Below, in pieces: positions 27,951 to 38,264 of a DNA stretch of 64,000 nucleotides (positions within the stretch are counted from its first letter, which is position 1; every line of letters starts with the position of its first letter). A program made the position numbers and the translations under genes. Source of the stretch: Rhizobium jaguaris (GTDB taxonomy: Bacteria > Pseudomonadota > Alphaproteobacteria > Rhizobiales > Rhizobiaceae); the NCBI RefSeq assembly GCF_003627755.1, contig NZ_CP032696.1:186001-250000 (forward strand), given 5' to 3'. The notes below the pieces were generated by a model. The model was not told the origin of the DNA, ran no database searches, and saw only the letters and a program-made list of their open reading frames with translations.

Positions 27951-29432
27951 TCACGCCGTCGCCGTCAGCGGGCCGACTCCAAACTCGGCGGCATAAACCG
28001 CACTGATTGCGGTTTCGATGTAATCATAGCTATAAGCGTGCATTGCTCGAATGCCGGCGTCCGCCAGCCGCTTCTTAGGACAATCTCCGATCTTGGCGCA
28101 GAGCACGATGTCGATCCCTTCGAGCGCAACGATGACGGCGTCGAGTGTGGCGTCGTCACCCCAACCGCCGCGGCAATACTGCTCGATCTTGCGATGGCCG
28201 ACGAAGGCGATTCCTCTCGGGGAAGCCTCATAAATCTGGAATTCTTTCGCATGGCCGAAATGTTCGTTGATGCGGCCGCCGCCCTTGGTCGCTACCGCGA
28301 TTTGAAGTGACCCGTCAGGGCCTGCCGCCTTGACCATTTCTATCGCCTCGCTCTTGGCTGCTGCGTGAATGCTTCTCTCTTGCGCGACTACCTCGCGGTA
28401 TGCCGCGCGATTGCGGTCGTCGTAGGAGAGCTCGCCAGGAATTTGGTCGAGCATAAATTCCTTGCCACGGTCCTCGCCCAGTAGGCCGACGGCATCAGCA
28501 CGGCACTGCCGGCAATGGCGCATCAGCTTGGCGCCGTTTTCGAGACGATCCTGAAGCGCCTTCAATTCGATTGGCCGCGGAGCGCGTTGCCCGGTCAGGC
28601 CGTAGTAGGTGCCGTGCGCCGGCTCCGAAATCAACGGCATGACGTTGTGCAAGAACGCGCCACGCTCCTTCACCCATCTGTTCACCTCGATCAAGTGCTC
28701 GTCGTTGACGCCGGGTATCATGACCGAATTGATCTTGGTGAGGATGCCTCGAGCCGCCAGCATCTCCAGGCCCAACATCTGCCGCTCGTGCAGGATTTCG
28801 GCGGCTTCGATGCCGGTGTAGCGCCGGTGGTTGTAAAAAATCCAGGGGTATATCTTCGCACCGATTTGCGGGTCGACCATATTGATGGTGATGGTCACGT
28901 GATCGACATTCATGCTTGCAAGCTCGTCGACATGATCTGGCAGTGCTAGCCCGTTGGTCGAGATGCACAGCTTGATATCGGGGATTTCAGCGATAACCTT
29001 TTCGAATGTTGCCTTAGTTCTCTGCCAGTCGTAACAGGCATCGCCCGGCCCGGCGATGCCTAGGACCGAAAGCTGGGGCACTTCGTTGGCGACCGCAATG
29101 ACCTTGCGCAGAGCCTGGTCTGGCGTCAGCTTTTCCGAGACGACCCCGGGCCGGCTTTCGTTGGCGCAGTCATATTTGCGATTGCAGTAGTTGCATTGGA
29201 TATTGCAGGCTGGCGCGACGGCGACGTGCATGCGCGCGAAATAGTGGTGTGCTTCTTCTGAATAGCACGGATGATCCTTTATCTTCTCCCAGACTGCTGC
29301 GTCTATGTCGTTCGGCTTGGCGGTTGAGCCGCAGGACGAAGATTTGCAGTTACTGGACTTCGCGATAGTCAGCCTGCGGTGGGACGTTTTGGCGCTGGCC
29401 AGGCTATCAAGCGAAATCATCGATGCAGTCAT
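27951..29432 (-). CDS. nifB: NifB, FeMo-cofactor precursor (NifB-co) synthase
   Basis: Radical-SAM enzyme that builds the 8Fe core of FeMo-co. The 493-residue protein has the CxxxCxxC motif CNIQCNYC (Cys76, 80, 83), then NRKYDCANESRPGV, AGPGDACYDWQ, and a C-terminal NifX-like domain beginning near residue 380 (GGGRINEHFGHAKEFQIYEA). ATG 29432 has GGAG seven bases upstream; the open frame upstream is not coding. A -24/-12 promoter lies 39 bases before the start. Confidence 0.96.
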   Translation of the reverse strand: MTASMISLDSLASAKTSHRRLTIAKSSNCKSSSCGSTAKPNDIDAAVWEKIKDHPCYSEEAHHYFARMHVAVAPACNIQCNYCNRKYDCANESRPGVVSEKLTPDQALRKVIAVANEVPQLSVLGIAGPGDACYDWQRTKATFEKVIAEIPDIKLCISTNGLALPDHVDELASMNVDHVTITINMVDPQIGAKIYPWIFYNHRRYTGIEAAEILHERQMLGLEMLAARGILTKINSVMIPGVNDEHLIEVNRWVKERGAFLHNVMPLISEPAHGTYYGLTGQRAPRPIELKALQDRLENGAKLMRHCRQCRADAVGLLGEDRGKEFMLDQIPGELSYDDRNRAAYREVVAQERSIHAAAKSEAIEMVKAAGPDGSLQIAVATKGGGRINEHFGHAKEFQIYEASPRGIAFVGHRKIEQYCRGGWGDDATLDAVIVALEGIDIVLCAKIGDCPKKRLADAGIRAMHAYSYDYIETAISAVYAAEFGVGPLTATA

Positions 29433-29470
29433 CAAACAACTCCGTTGTTGGTGAACGTCGCAGATCAAAC

Positions 29471-29486
29471 TGCAACAGCTATGCCA
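29471..29486 (-). promoter_or_regulatory. Sigma-54 promoter of nifB
   Basis: On the minus strand TGGCAT-AGCTG-TTGCA matches the -24/-12 consensus, 39 bases before the nifB ATG. A perfect NifA site is not seen upstream; the best candidate is TGT-N10-ACG at 29527-29542, which is imperfect and closer than usual. Confidence 0.75.
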
Positions 29487-29661
29487 ACCCCAGAAATCGT
29501 TTGATGTCAGGCGTCTTAGCGTCTGGTGTCCGATTCAAGACGTGTGCTCCGACATAGTTTTGTTAGTTCCTGACGCTGGGCACACAGGCTGGGTCGCAAA
29601 CGCGACGCGCCTTTGTCATGCGGAGCAATGGATCGTCTTCGACCTGACGAAGGAGATAGCC

Positions 29662-31410
29662 TTAGAACTTTTTGACCTCGATATTATGCCGGCGCAGAGC
29701 ATAGCCGACCTGGCGCGGCGTGAGGCCGAGCATGCGGGCCGCTTTGGCCTGAACCCATCCGGTCTTCTCCATCGCGTCGATCAGCCGGTCCCGCTCCGTT
29801 AGGCGCGGTGATATGGCCGGGCATGCCGGACCGTTTGGATCGCAGGCCTTGACGGGCATCACCTCCGAGTGCGATGCGCCGCCGGGCGGGGTGGAGAACG
29901 GCGATACTGCTGGTATCGTTCTACCTCGAGTGAGTTCATCGATGGTCTTACCGCCATGACCACCGTCGTCTCCTTTCCAAAGGCGCGCCGAAAGACATTG
30001 GCTGTTCTGGCAAGCGAAATCCGAGGGAGCGATCGCCTTTGAATGCGCCAGTGTGGCCGTCCTCCGCACGCAATTTTCCAGCTCGCGGACGTTCCCAGGG
30101 AAGTAGCATTGCGAGATCAGGTCCAGTGCCGGCGCCGTGAAGGCGAGTTCGCGATTGTTCTCCCTGTTAAAACGGTCGAGGAAAACTTTTGAAAGGCGTG
30201 GAATGTCCCCGGGCCGCTCTCTAAGCGGTGGTAAGACGATCGGCACCACGTTGATGCGATAGTAAAGGTCGGCCCTGAATTCCCCATTCGCGACAGCCAC
30301 TTCGAGGTCCTTGTTGGTTGCGCATATGAGCCGGATGTCGACTTTGAGTGTCTTGGTTCCGCCCACCCGCTCCAGCTCGCCTTCCTGCAAGACGCGCAAG
30401 AGCTTGGCTTGAAAGGCAGGCGAAATCTCGCCGATTTCATCAAGGAGAAGCGTTCCGCCGTTCGCCAATTCGAAACGCCCCGCGCGTTGTGAGACAGCCC
30501 CGGTAAAGGCACCCTTTTCATGTCCGAACAATTCCGATTCCAAAACACCTTCCGGCAGTGCGGCACAGTTCAATTTGACGAAAGACTTCTTCCTGCGAGG
30601 GGAAAGCTCATGGATGGCTTGTGCAAAAAATTCTTTACCGGTGCCGCTTTCACCCCGCAGAAGCACGGTGGTATTCGTCATTGCCACGGCGGAAACGATC
30701 TCCAGCACCTGCTTGACTGCGGGGCTTTCCCCGACGATCCAGTCGACTTTGACTCGCGCAGCCCGGCTGGCGTCGTTCCTGTTGCCCTCGGGGGATTTTC
30801 GCTGCGGCTGAAGGATCTGCGGACCGGCCGTGCTCAGGGCTCGATGGAACGATACAGTTTGGCCAATAAGATTGGCGACCATGGTAAGGAAGCGGATATC
30901 TTCGTCATGACGGAGCTCGGTGGCGCTGTCCCTGAAGCGGTCGATCCATAACGTTCCTACTAGTTTGTGCGCAGCCTTTAGAGGGACACCGATAAATGTG
31001 ATTGGGATAGAGTCGCTGCTCACAGACGGCTGAGGATCGGCCCGGAATAAATCGGACTTGCTAGTTTCCCTTATCACGAGCGGCTGCCCGGTCGTCACGA
31101 TTTGGTCTATCGCAGCGCCTGGAACAATGTAGCGAGCGCCGGATTGACGGCAGTCGGCGACGCCGGCCGACGCGGTAATTTCCGGCTCCCCTTCGCCGGC
31201 CAGCACGACAATTGCTCCGTGACGCATCCGCAGAAAGGTGGGGAGGATATTGGCGACATTGGCAAGCGTGATTTCCAGCGGGACAGCGGCAGTCAGGAGC
31301 TTGGATATTTCATAGATCCCGCTGCATGAGATTTCCACTTCAGGCGTTTTGCTGGATGATCCGGGCAAAGTTCCAACTTTATCGGCGCAATCGCGTAGGA
31401 TGCGGGTCAT
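29662..31410 (-). CDS. nifA: NifA, sigma-54-dependent activator of nif and fix genes
   Basis: A 582-residue enhancer-binding protein: N-terminal GAF domain (about 30-195), AAA+ domain with Walker A GESGTGKE near 253-260 and the sigma-54 contact loop GAFTGA near 300-305, and a C-terminal Fis-type HTH (QAKAARMLGLTPRQVGYALR). The rhizobial oxygen-sensing cysteines are all present as C-X11-C-X19-C-X4-C from the end of the AAA+ domain into the linker. ATG 31410 is preferred over a GTG three codons earlier, which lies within the AAAGG ribosome site. Downstream of fixX on the same strand. Confidence 0.96.
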   Translation of the reverse strand: MTRILRDCADKVGTLPGSSSKTPEVEISCSGIYEISKLLTAAVPLEITLANVANILPTFLRMRHGAIVVLAGEGEPEITASAGVADCRQSGARYIVPGAAIDQIVTTGQPLVIRETSKSDLFRADPQPSVSSDSIPITFIGVPLKAAHKLVGTLWIDRFRDSATELRHDEDIRFLTMVANLIGQTVSFHRALSTAGPQILQPQRKSPEGNRNDASRAARVKVDWIVGESPAVKQVLEIVSAVAMTNTTVLLRGESGTGKEFFAQAIHELSPRRKKSFVKLNCAALPEGVLESELFGHEKGAFTGAVSQRAGRFELANGGTLLLDEIGEISPAFQAKLLRVLQEGELERVGGTKTLKVDIRLICATNKDLEVAVANGEFRADLYYRINVVPIVLPPLRERPGDIPRLSKVFLDRFNRENNRELAFTAPALDLISQCYFPGNVRELENCVRRTATLAHSKAIAPSDFACQNSQCLSARLWKGDDGGHGGKTIDELTRGRTIPAVSPFSTPPGGASHSEVMPVKACDPNGPACPAISPRLTERDRLIDAMEKTGWVQAKAARMLGLTPRQVGYALRRHNIEVKKF

Positions 31411-31588
31411 TTTCAGCACCTTTAGCTGTGTAAAACGATCACATCACTACCATCGTTTGTACTTATTTGTATAAATAGAAACTCTAATGTTAGTTTCTGA
31501 AATTGCAAGCTGGTTCCACGCGAAATTGATGCAGCGCCTGGATGCGATCAAAACAGTGTGCTGTTGACCTATTTGAGAATAGAGCCGT

Positions 31589-31888
31589 TCACCCGAACTT
31601 GAAAAGAACACCGAAGCCACCGCGCGGGTAGTTCCACACAACCTCACCACTGGCCTCGCACAACACCCTGCATGTGCCACACTCCATGCAGCCGTCGGCG
31701 GCAATCTCTACCTGGCCTTTGTCATTCAGCTCATAGCATTTCGCCGGGCAGATGCGCGTCAACGCCCGCAGGTTCGCGCTCGGATGCTCGTGCGGTCGCA
31801 CGGTGATGTGCGGACGTCCCGGATCAACCAGATAGCGGTTCTGGAAAAGCTTGTCCTCCACGCGCAACTTCGTCGCTGCAACGGTCAT
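31589..31888 (-). CDS. fixX: FixX, ferredoxin-like protein
   Basis: A 99-residue ferredoxin-like partner of the FixABC complex, which takes part in electron bifurcation to nitrogenase. It has [12 protein letters not shown] and the cluster [13 protein letters not shown], with the family ending [15 protein letters not shown]. Two adjacent ATGs occur; the second (31888) has AGGAG at seven bases and is preferred over 31891. Twelve bases after fixC. Confidence 0.94.
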   Translation of the reverse strand: MTVAATKLRVEDKLFQNRYLVDPGRPHITVRPHEHPSANLRALTRICPAKCYELNDKGQVEIAADGCMECGTCRVLCEASGEVVWNYPRGGFGVLFKFG

Positions 31889-31900
31889 CATATTTCTCCT

Positions 31901-33205
31901 TCAACGCCAAGCGAATGCCAGGCGAACCGCATCACTGACCAGCCCCAGGCGCGAGCGCGCCTTTATGAAGGCGGCCGTGGTCGCTCTTTCATTTTCGATC
32001 TTCGGCGTACCGTCGACGCGCATGAAATTTTTCGAGGCCTCTGACATCAACTTCGGGTATGTCATGAAAAAATTGCGGGAGTTGGTATGGAGGAGCGCTG
32101 GCATGTCTTTGTATTTCTTAAGATCTTTAATGACAAAGGACTCGTCCAGCATTGTCTTGTAAAGGGCGAGATTCTTTTTCGTCATTCGACCTCCGCGGCT
32201 CTTCACATCGAAAATAGCCTCCCCGGCGATGCGACCCGACGTCATGGCAAGATTGGAACCCTCGCGGTGAACGGCATTATTGAGCTGTGCTGCGTCGCCG
32301 ACAACGACCCAGCCATCGCCGAAGAGAGCGGGTATTGCCTTGTACCCACCTTCGGGAATGAGATGGGCTGCATATTCTTTCACCTCGGTACCCGCGATCA
32401 GATGCTTGATCGACGGATGGTTCTTGAATGCTTCGAGCAACTCATAAGGGCTTTCGCAAGTCGCAGCGAAGTCGGAGACGAGACAGCCGATGCCAAGGGA
32501 GATCGACTCCTTGTTGGTATAAAGGAAGGCGAGCCCCGCCATGCCGCGGGAGATGGTGCCGGCTGCCTCGATCACGCAGCCTTCGTTGCCATGAAGACCG
32601 AACCGCTGATCGATCACATCTTCTGGCAGAAAGTGAATTTCCTTGACTGCCAGCGCCACGCTCTCCGGTGTCGGCGTCTGACGCAAACCGGCCCGTGTGC
32701 CAAGCAGTCCATTGGCGCCTTCTGCGAGAACGACCGTGTCCGCAAGGATGATGTCGCCGGTACGGTCGGTGCGCACACCGATCACCTTGCCGCCTTCGTG
32801 CGCGAGTTCAGTCGCGGTCGTCTCGCAGAGGACCGTTGCTCCGGCCGCGCGCACCTTGCGCGAAAACCACCGGTCGAACTGGGCACGAATGATTGTGTAG
32901 CGCTCGGGCCGCGATTCGTTGAAGTCGTCCGATCGGTATTGTATCCCGACGTGGGACGTGTCATCCATCATCCAGAAGCGCTGCTCGACCAGATGCCGCT
33001 CGAGAGGCGCATCATCTCGAAAATCGGGGATGATTTTTTCCAGCATGTTTGCGTACATGATGGCGCCCTGGACATTCTTGGAGCCCGGATATTCACCACG
33101 CTCCAACTGCAGCACCTTGAGGCCACGGCTTGCCATCGTGTAAGCAGCTGCGTTGCCGGCCATGCCGGCGCCAATGACAATGGCGTCAAACTTTTCCTCA
33201 CTCAT
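31901..33205 (-). CDS. fixC: FixC, flavoprotein dehydrogenase (ETF-QO like)
   Basis: A 434-residue FAD protein related to electron-transfer flavoprotein:ubiquinone oxidoreductase. The N-terminal dinucleotide-binding motif is [19 protein letters not shown], followed by LERGEYPG, and [20 protein letters not shown] near residue 300. It accepts electrons from FixAB and passes them to quinone and ferredoxin or flavodoxin. Between fixB and fixX in the usual order. Confidence 0.95.
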   Translation of the reverse strand: MSEEKFDAIVIGAGMAGNAAAYTMASRGLKVLQLERGEYPGSKNVQGAIMYANMLEKIIPDFRDDAPLERHLVEQRFWMMDDTSHVGIQYRSDDFNESRPERYTIIRAQFDRWFSRKVRAAGATVLCETTATELAHEGGKVIGVRTDRTGDIILADTVVLAEGANGLLGTRAGLRQTPTPESVALAVKEIHFLPEDVIDQRFGLHGNEGCVIEAAGTISRGMAGLAFLYTNKESISLGIGCLVSDFAATCESPYELLEAFKNHPSIKHLIAGTEVKEYAAHLIPEGGYKAIPALFGDGWVVVGDAAQLNNAVHREGSNLAMTSGRIAGEAIFDVKSRGGRMTKKNLALYKTMLDESFVIKDLKKYKDMPALLHTNSRNFFMTYPKLMSEASKNFMRVDGTPKIENERATTAAFIKARSRLGLVSDAVRLAFAWR

Positions 33206-33216
33206 GGCCCTGTCCC

Positions 33217-34323
33217 CTAGTTCGCAAGTTTATCGCGACTGTGCGGCGACAGCCGTTGCGTGAAAACATCAGTCAGTGCCGGCAAAAAGCGGATCGCATC
33301 TGTAACGACCCCGAGGTGGGCGAAGTCGAAAATCGGTGCGTTCGGGTCGGTGTTGATTGCCACAATAAGATCAGCTCCCCCGACGCCAACCCGGTGCTGG
33401 ATGGCGCCGGAAATCCCGGCCGCTATATAGAGCTTCGGCCGGATGGTCTTGCCGGTTTGACCGATCTGCCGATCTGCCGGCATCCAGCCCTTCTGGACCA
33501 GCGGCCGCGAACAGCCATATTCGGCTCCAATCACCCGCGCGAGATTCTTCACAAGCTTGAGGTTTTCCGCCGTACCGAGCCCCAAGCCCCCGCCCACCAC
33601 GACATCGGCATAGGCGAGATTGGAATTAGCCGACTGGCCATCGGAAAGGAACCCGAGGACTTTGGTGACGATCTCTTCCTCGAACATCGGCACCTCGTGC
33701 TGAATGACGCATCCGATCGGCTTATTCGTGCGCTGCGGCATCTCCATGACCCTGGGCCGCACTGTCGCCATCTGCGGTCGGCAGTTGAGGGTGTAGATTG
33801 TGCAAAGAAGAGAGCCGCCAAAAGTCGGCCGCGTTGCGGCAAGGGAACCGTCCCTATCCACGTCGAGTTCGGTGCAATCGGCCGTAAGACCTGTGAACAA
33901 GGTTGTCGCCACGGAACCGGCAAGGTCACGGCCAAGCGTCGTCGCACCGAGAAGCAGAATCTCGGGTTTGTAGGTGACGACGAGATTCGTCAGTGCTTTG
34001 GTGAAAGGCTCGTTCCTATAGTCCGCGAGCAGCGGGGTTTCGACGAGGTAGGCAACGTCGGCGCCATAAGCAAAGGCCTCGGCAATGGCATGCTGTGTGG
34101 CGTCTCCCGGAGGTCCGAGAACGACGCCTGCAAGGTCGACGCCTAGCTGGTCTGCGAGCTTGCGGCCTTCGCCTAGCAGTTCGAAGGAGACGGGATGGAC
34201 ATGCCCGCGCTCCAGTTCCATGAAGACCCAAACGTGTCGATAGTCCTTGAAATGCTCCGGAAGTTCTTTCTTCATGCCGGCACGGCCGGCGACAGGAGGA
34301 GGTGTTTCCTGAGTTGCAGTCAA
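33217..34323 (-). CDS. fixB: FixB, electron-transfer flavoprotein alpha subunit
   Basis: A 368-residue ETF-alpha homologue: N-terminal ETF domain ([20 protein letters not shown]), [17 protein letters not shown], and the C-terminal FAD domain signature [20 protein letters not shown] and [10 protein letters not shown]. Start is TTG at 34323, supported by AGGAG seven bases upstream. It forms the bifurcating complex with FixA, FixC and FixX. Confidence 0.94.
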   Translation of the reverse strand: MTATQETPPPVAGRAGMKKELPEHFKDYRHVWVFMELERGHVHPVSFELLGEGRKLADQLGVDLAGVVLGPPGDATQHAIAEAFAYGADVAYLVETPLLADYRNEPFTKALTNLVVTYKPEILLLGATTLGRDLAGSVATTLFTGLTADCTELDVDRDGSLAATRPTFGGSLLCTIYTLNCRPQMATVRPRVMEMPQRTNKPIGCVIQHEVPMFEEEIVTKVLGFLSDGQSANSNLAYADVVVGGGLGLGTAENLKLVKNLARVIGAEYGCSRPLVQKGWMPADRQIGQTGKTIRPKLYIAAGISGAIQHRVGVGGADLIVAINTDPNAPIFDFAHLGVVTDAIRFLPALTDVFTQRLSPHSRDKLAN

Positions 34324-34340
34324 TGTCGTGCTCCTAGCCG

Positions 34341-35192
34341 TTAGGCGCTAGCGTCGAAGGCGAGTTCCTGTTCCAGCGCCGGCTGACGGGCGAAGATTTC
34401 GACGATTAACTCATCGGCAAGATCGATCAGGCCCTTATCGGCCGTGGTGATTTGCTCCGCCTTTTCCACCCGGGCTGTAGGGGCAAAGACGCGTTTGACG
34501 ACCGTCGGCGAACCACGCAGCCCGCACTTGCTCAGGTCCTCAATGCCGGCATCGGCTGCGCTCCACTTTACAATCGGGCTGCGTGCAGCGCGTAGCGCGT
34601 CGTCGAGCGAGCCGCGGCGGATCTCGTTGGTGCCTTCCAGCATGGTGATGAGGCAGGGAAGCCTTCCATGCAGCATCTGCGTGCCTCCTTCCGATCGGCG
34701 GTCGACTTTGATTTCGCGCGCCTCCAGATCGATGGAGGCGATTTTCGAGACGTAGGTGAGCTGCAGGAGATCGAGGCGCTTGGCGATGCCGGGCCCGACC
34801 TGGGCAGTGTCGCCGTCGATCGTCTGCTTGCCCGTGAAGACGATGTCGGGCGCGCCGAAGGTCTCGCCAATCTTCGCGATCGCCTGCGAAAGAGCAAAAG
34901 AGGTTGCCAACGTATCGGAACCGGCGAAATGGCGGTCGGTCAACAGTATCGCCCGATCTGCACCGTAGGTAAGCGCCTTGCGCAATGAATCCTCTGCCAT
35001 AGGCGGACCCATGGTGAGAACTGTGACCTCGCCGCCGTGGAGGTCGCGCAACCGTAATGCTTCTTCAAGGGCGAACAGATCATAAGGATTTATGATGGTC
35101 GGCACACCCTGGCGCATAATCGTATTCGTCACAGGATGGACGCGTATCTGGGCGGAGTCCGGCACCTGCTTGATACAGACGACAACGTGCAT
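34341..35192 (-). CDS. fixA: FixA, electron-transfer flavoprotein beta subunit
   Basis: A 283-residue ETF-beta homologue beginning [20 protein letters not shown], with [29 protein letters not shown] (FAD contact) and [19 protein letters not shown] 35192 is chosen from the family N-terminus; the open frame extends upstream past the sigma-54 promoter and is not coding there. First gene of fixABCX. Confidence 0.95.
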   Translation of the reverse strand: MHVVVCIKQVPDSAQIRVHPVTNTIMRQGVPTIINPYDLFALEEALRLRDLHGGEVTVLTMGPPMAEDSLRKALTYGADRAILLTDRHFAGSDTLATSFALSQAIAKIGETFGAPDIVFTGKQTIDGDTAQVGPGIAKRLDLLQLTYVSKIASIDLEAREIKVDRRSEGGTQMLHGRLPCLITMLEGTNEIRRGSLDDALRAARSPIVKWSAADAGIEDLSKCGLRGSPTVVKRVFAPTARVEKAEQITTADKGLIDLADELIVEIFARQPALEQELAFDASA

Positions 35193-35243
35193 GGTCTCTT
35201 TGCTCCTGTTCGAATGACGGGTTCGGTACTCGATCTTTTGCAA

Positions 35244-35347
35244 AGCACCATCTGTGCCAACCCTTCTTAGCTTTTCCATCCCTTTGAAATTCGGATGTTT
35301 TCTATAGGGGTGCCGGCGCTGTTACCGAGTTTGTCGGCTTTTCGACA
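35244..35347 (-). promoter_or_regulatory. NifA-dependent promoter of fixABCX
   Basis: On the minus strand a -24/-12 element TGGCAC-AGATG-GTGCT occupies 35259-35244, 52 bases before the fixA ATG. A perfect NifA activator site TGT-CGGCTTTTCG-ACA lies at 35332-35347, about 80 bases upstream of the -24 box, the usual distance. Confidence 0.88.
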
Positions 35348-35373
35348 TCGTTCAAGCCGCAACCATGTCGCAT

Positions 35374-35757
35374 TCATTCCTTGCCGAAACGCTTCAGGAT
35401 GGAATGGAACGGCACGAAGGCGTGGCCCGGTTGGCTGGGTCTGGCAGGATCGTGATCTTTAAGTACCTTGAAGACGCGCTGCGTAAGTGGCGAGGACGTC
35501 GCAAAATCTTCGTAGGCACGTTCAAGCATGGCGCGGGCCCGGGCAGCAACGACCTGCTCCGGGACATCGGAGAAATCTTCTTCGGCCAGATATTGTCCCA
35601 TACGCTTCATGATGTGGAGCCGTGAGACGTCAAGCACCTTGGGATCAAAGGAAACGTCAAGGAGTTCGAAAAATTCCTCCGCAGCGGACAATTTTTTCAA
35701 CCGTGCGAGAATTTCGGTGGTGTCAATGGTTCGACTGCTCTTGTAACAACTGCTCAT
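35374..35757 (-). CDS. nifW: NifW, nitrogenase stabilising/protective protein
   Basis: A 127-residue NifW-family protein: ARLKKLSAAEEFFELLDVSF, VLDVSRLHIMKRMGQYL, ARAMLERAYEDFATSSPLTQ and VFKVLKDHDP. NifW is linked to oxygen protection and MoFe-protein maturation. ATG 35757 has GGGAG seven bases upstream; the upstream extension of the frame is not typical of the family. It lies between nifS and fixA on the same strand. Confidence 0.93.
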   Translation of the reverse strand: MSSCYKSSRTIDTTEILARLKKLSAAEEFFELLDVSFDPKVLDVSRLHIMKRMGQYLAEEDFSDVPEQVVAARARAMLERAYEDFATSSPLTQRVFKVLKDHDPARPSQPGHAFVPFHSILKRFGKE

Positions 35758-35957
35758 GACATTCTCCCTAATCGGAAATGGTGGTCTCTGCTGAGTTCGG
35801 GGGCCATTAGCCCGCTGCGAAAACCGCCGACGAATATCCCTCAGGCTCCTGGCATCACGCGGCTGGCAAGTCGGAGTTTTTCCGCCTTCGTCAGGGGAAG
35901 CGAGTGACGTCGTTGCAGTCAGGCGACTTCGTATCGTTTGAATGGATCGCGACCGAT

Positions 35958-37184
35958 TCATGAGGGATTTCTGCCCTTCTCCTTCGGGTCAACAAACCCC
36001 AAAGGCCTTCGACGCTTTGCCCGTTTCGGCGTAACCGAAGAAGAGCCACGCAGATCGCTGACAATTCCAGGTAAAACATCGAGCACGTAGTCGATATCGT
36101 CGTCGCAGTTGTCACGCGACAGGGAGAAGCGGATGACTCCGAGTGCCGAAATATGGGGAATGTTCATCGCCGTCAGGACGTGGCTCGGCTCCGGCGAGTC
36201 AGACGTGCAAGCGGAACCGGAGGAGCAGGCGATGCCATAGCGATCAAGGTGAAGGAGTATGCCATCAGCTTCGACTTGTTCGAAAGCGATATTCGATGTG
36301 TTCGGTAACCGCTCCAATGGTGTGCCGGTGACGAACGCATCTGGGATGCGCTGCAGAAGCTCTTTCTCCAGGCGATCTCGCAGTGATCTTACCCGGCCGT
36401 TTTCGTCTTCCATGAATTTCAAGGCAAGTTCAGCGGCCTTGCCGAGCCCGACGATGCCGGCGGTGTTTGCCGTGCCCGCGCGCCGACCGCGCTCCTGGTG
36501 CCCCCCCTTGATCATCGCTTCGAAGCGCACGCCGCGCCTTACCCACAGCGCGCCGATCCCTTTGGGGCCATGTAGTTTATGGCCGGAGAGCGACAGCATG
36601 TCGATCGCACTCGATTTCAGATGTATCGGAAGTTTTCCAACTGCTTGTACCGCGTCTGTGTGGAAAATGGCGCCGACCTCCTTAGCCAAACTGGCGAGTT
36701 GGGCGACCGGGAAGATCGTGCCGGTTTCATTGTTCGCCCACATGATCGAGACGATTGCAACATGGGGAGAGAGGGCCATCCGGTAGGCTTGGAGGTCGAG
36801 GCGACCATGCTGGTCGACTGGAATCCTGTGCACCTTAATGCCGTGCCTCTTCTCAAGATGCGCACATAGCGTCAGCACGGCCGGATGTTCGACGACGGAC
36901 GTCACGATTTGTGTGCGGTCGGGCATAATTTCGAGCGCCGACAGGATCGCTGCGTTATCACTTTCCGTCCCGCCGGAGGTAAAGACGATCTCATGCTCAA
37001 ACTCCGCGCCGATCAGTGCTTGCAGTTGCCGGCGCGCGGTCGTGATGGCCGCGCTGGCCGACGAGCCAAAATTGTGACCGGACGACGGATTGGCGAATTG
37101 ATCCGTAAAGAACGGCAGCATCGTTTGCACCACTTCCGGATCGACTCGCGTCGTTGCATTGTTGTCGAGATATACAGACCTCAT
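35958..37184 (-). CDS. nifS: NifS, cysteine desulfurase
   Basis: A 408-residue PLP enzyme that delivers sulfur for nitrogenase FeS clusters. It starts MRSVYLDNNATTRVDPEVV and has TSGGTESDN, VEHPAVL, the PLP lysine in SLSGHKLHGPKG, and the catalytic cysteine loop ACSSGSACTS. The last 30 residues are a basic tail. Upstream is a nifU-like gene, so the pair forms the usual scaffold-plus-desulfurase unit. Confidence 0.95.
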   Translation of the reverse strand: MRSVYLDNNATTRVDPEVVQTMLPFFTDQFANPSSGHNFGSSASAAITTARRQLQALIGAEFEHEIVFTSGGTESDNAAILSALEIMPDRTQIVTSVVEHPAVLTLCAHLEKRHGIKVHRIPVDQHGRLDLQAYRMALSPHVAIVSIMWANNETGTIFPVAQLASLAKEVGAIFHTDAVQAVGKLPIHLKSSAIDMLSLSGHKLHGPKGIGALWVRRGVRFEAMIKGGHQERGRRAGTANTAGIVGLGKAAELALKFMEDENGRVRSLRDRLEKELLQRIPDAFVTGTPLERLPNTSNIAFEQVEADGILLHLDRYGIACSSGSACTSDSPEPSHVLTAMNIPHISALGVIRFSLSRDNCDDDIDYVLDVLPGIVSDLRGSSSVTPKRAKRRRPLGFVDPKEKGRNPS

Positions 37185-37213
37185 CGAGGCAATCCTCAGT
37201 TGACCGAATGACG

Positions 37214-37876
37214 CTAAGTGGTCTTCATCTTTCCGTCAGGCGAGAACGACAGCGGCAGCGTTCGATTGCCCGACCTCGTTGCAGCGACGTCATTTGGCAG
37301 TTTTAGATGCCGCTCGGAATGTTTCAGGTGGGCCCCGTCATGCGCCCCACGGCCACGGCGAGATTCCACCGCAAACGATCGTCGGTTGCACAAATGTTTC
37401 CTCGCCCTCGAGTACGGTGCCTTCCTTTGTGCCTGCCGCCCAGCTCTTTTCTGACGCAAGGAAGCCTTCGACGACCAACGCCGCAGCGACCTCGACAACC
37501 GCTTCTTCGGCAGCTTCGAAGCACCTGGCCGGGACGCGCGACTTCGCATCGCAAATGACCCGGTCGATGATGGCGAGCCTGCGAAGGGCGGCCGATCAAG
37601 AAAATCCGCTAAGTCGTAATTGATGATACGCAGCGCGGTTTTGCCGATGATGAATTCGATCAAATCCGACGAGCAGGCGATCGCGAAACGGCTGCAGAGC
37701 GCCTGTAATTTTGCGGCAGTGATTGCTTCCATCGGCTGATCGAATCTCATCACCAATCCAAGCGCGTTGCCGCAGACAACCGCGCCACCGTTGCTTTCGG
37801 GATTGGCGGTTTGCAGAACGCGGGCGCCCTTGTGATCGCAAGATGATTTCTTGAGCTTATCGCGATTGTTCCGCAT
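37214..37876 (-). CDS. nifU: NifU-like FeS scaffold, probable frameshift in the second half
   Basis: The first 95 residues look like the NifU/IscU N-domain: VVCGNALGLVMRF, a conserved SRFAIACSSDLIEFIIG and NYDLADFLD. After about 37590 the open frame (to a stop at 37214) becomes arginine- and serine-rich, like out-of-frame translation. Another frame from the same point reads RLAIIDRVICDAKS and then CFEAAEEAVVEVAAALVVEG, with strong GC at third positions, to a stop at 37338. That suggests an indel, natural or a sequencing error, in an original gene of about 180 codons. It lies between iscN and nifS as in R. etli. Confidence 0.7.
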   Translation of the reverse strand: MRNNRDKLKKSSCDHKGARVLQTANPESNGGAVVCGNALGLVMRFDQPMEAITAAKLQALCSRFAIACSSDLIEFIIGKTALRIINYDLADFLDRPPFAGSPSSTGSFAMRSRASRPGASKLPKKRLSRSLRRWSSKASLRQKRAGRQAQRKAPYSRARKHLCNRRSFAVESRRGRGAHDGAHLKHSERHLKLPNDVAATRSGNRTLPLSFSPDGKMKTT

Positions 37877-37901
37877 GACTTTTCACATCAATCGCAGATG
37901 A

Positions 37902-38222
37902 TCAGGTGAAGGACTTGCCACAAGCGCACTTCTCTGCCGCGTTGGGATTGTCGAAGATGAAGCCTGAGGACTCCAGCCCCATGACGAAGTCGACGGTCAT
38001 GCCGTTGACATGTGGCTGGGAGCCCACGTCCACGAACAGCCTGACCCCGTCTGTCTCAATGATTGCGTCGCCTTCGCGCGGGCCGCCTTCCAGTCCCATC
38101 AAGTATTTGAGCCCAGCGCAGCCACCGGGCTCGACCGTGATGCGCACGCCTTGCGCAGGCTCGGCCCCTCCGCTGAGCGCAGTCTTCATGGCGGCAACGG
38201 CATTCTCGGTGAGCGTGATCAT
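37902..38222 (-). CDS. iscN: IscN, A-type iron-sulfur carrier (IscA/HesB family)
   Basis: A 106-residue A-type carrier with the three conserved cysteines: one in EPGGCAGLKY and two in the C-terminal CACGKSF. It begins MITLTENAVAAMKTAL. In R. etli iscN is cotranscribed with nifU and nifS and is needed for nitrogen fixation. ATG 38222 is chosen because the family starts here and a -24/-12 promoter sits 43-58 bases upstream; the longer open frame would run through the promoter. Confidence 0.92.
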   Translation of the reverse strand: MITLTENAVAAMKTALSGGAEPAQGVRITVEPGGCAGLKYLMGLEGGPREGDAIIETDGVRLFVDVGSQPHVNGMTVDFVMGLESSGFIFDNPNAAEKCACGKSFT

Positions 38223-38264
38223 GTAATGGTTCTCATTGGTCGTTTGCAAATTCGCGAACGACCG

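Noticed and set aside
31504..31519. Possible sigma-54 promoter upstream of nifA (minus strand)
   Set aside because: GG and GC elements are nine, not ten, bases apart, and the -24 half is TGGAAC. Spacing is critical, so I do not call it; nifA may be read through from fixABCX.
32087..34146. Long plus-strand open frames opposite fixC and fixB (377 and 301 codons)
   Set aside because: Antisense shadows of strongly supported genes; no family features, Arg/Cys-rich composition.
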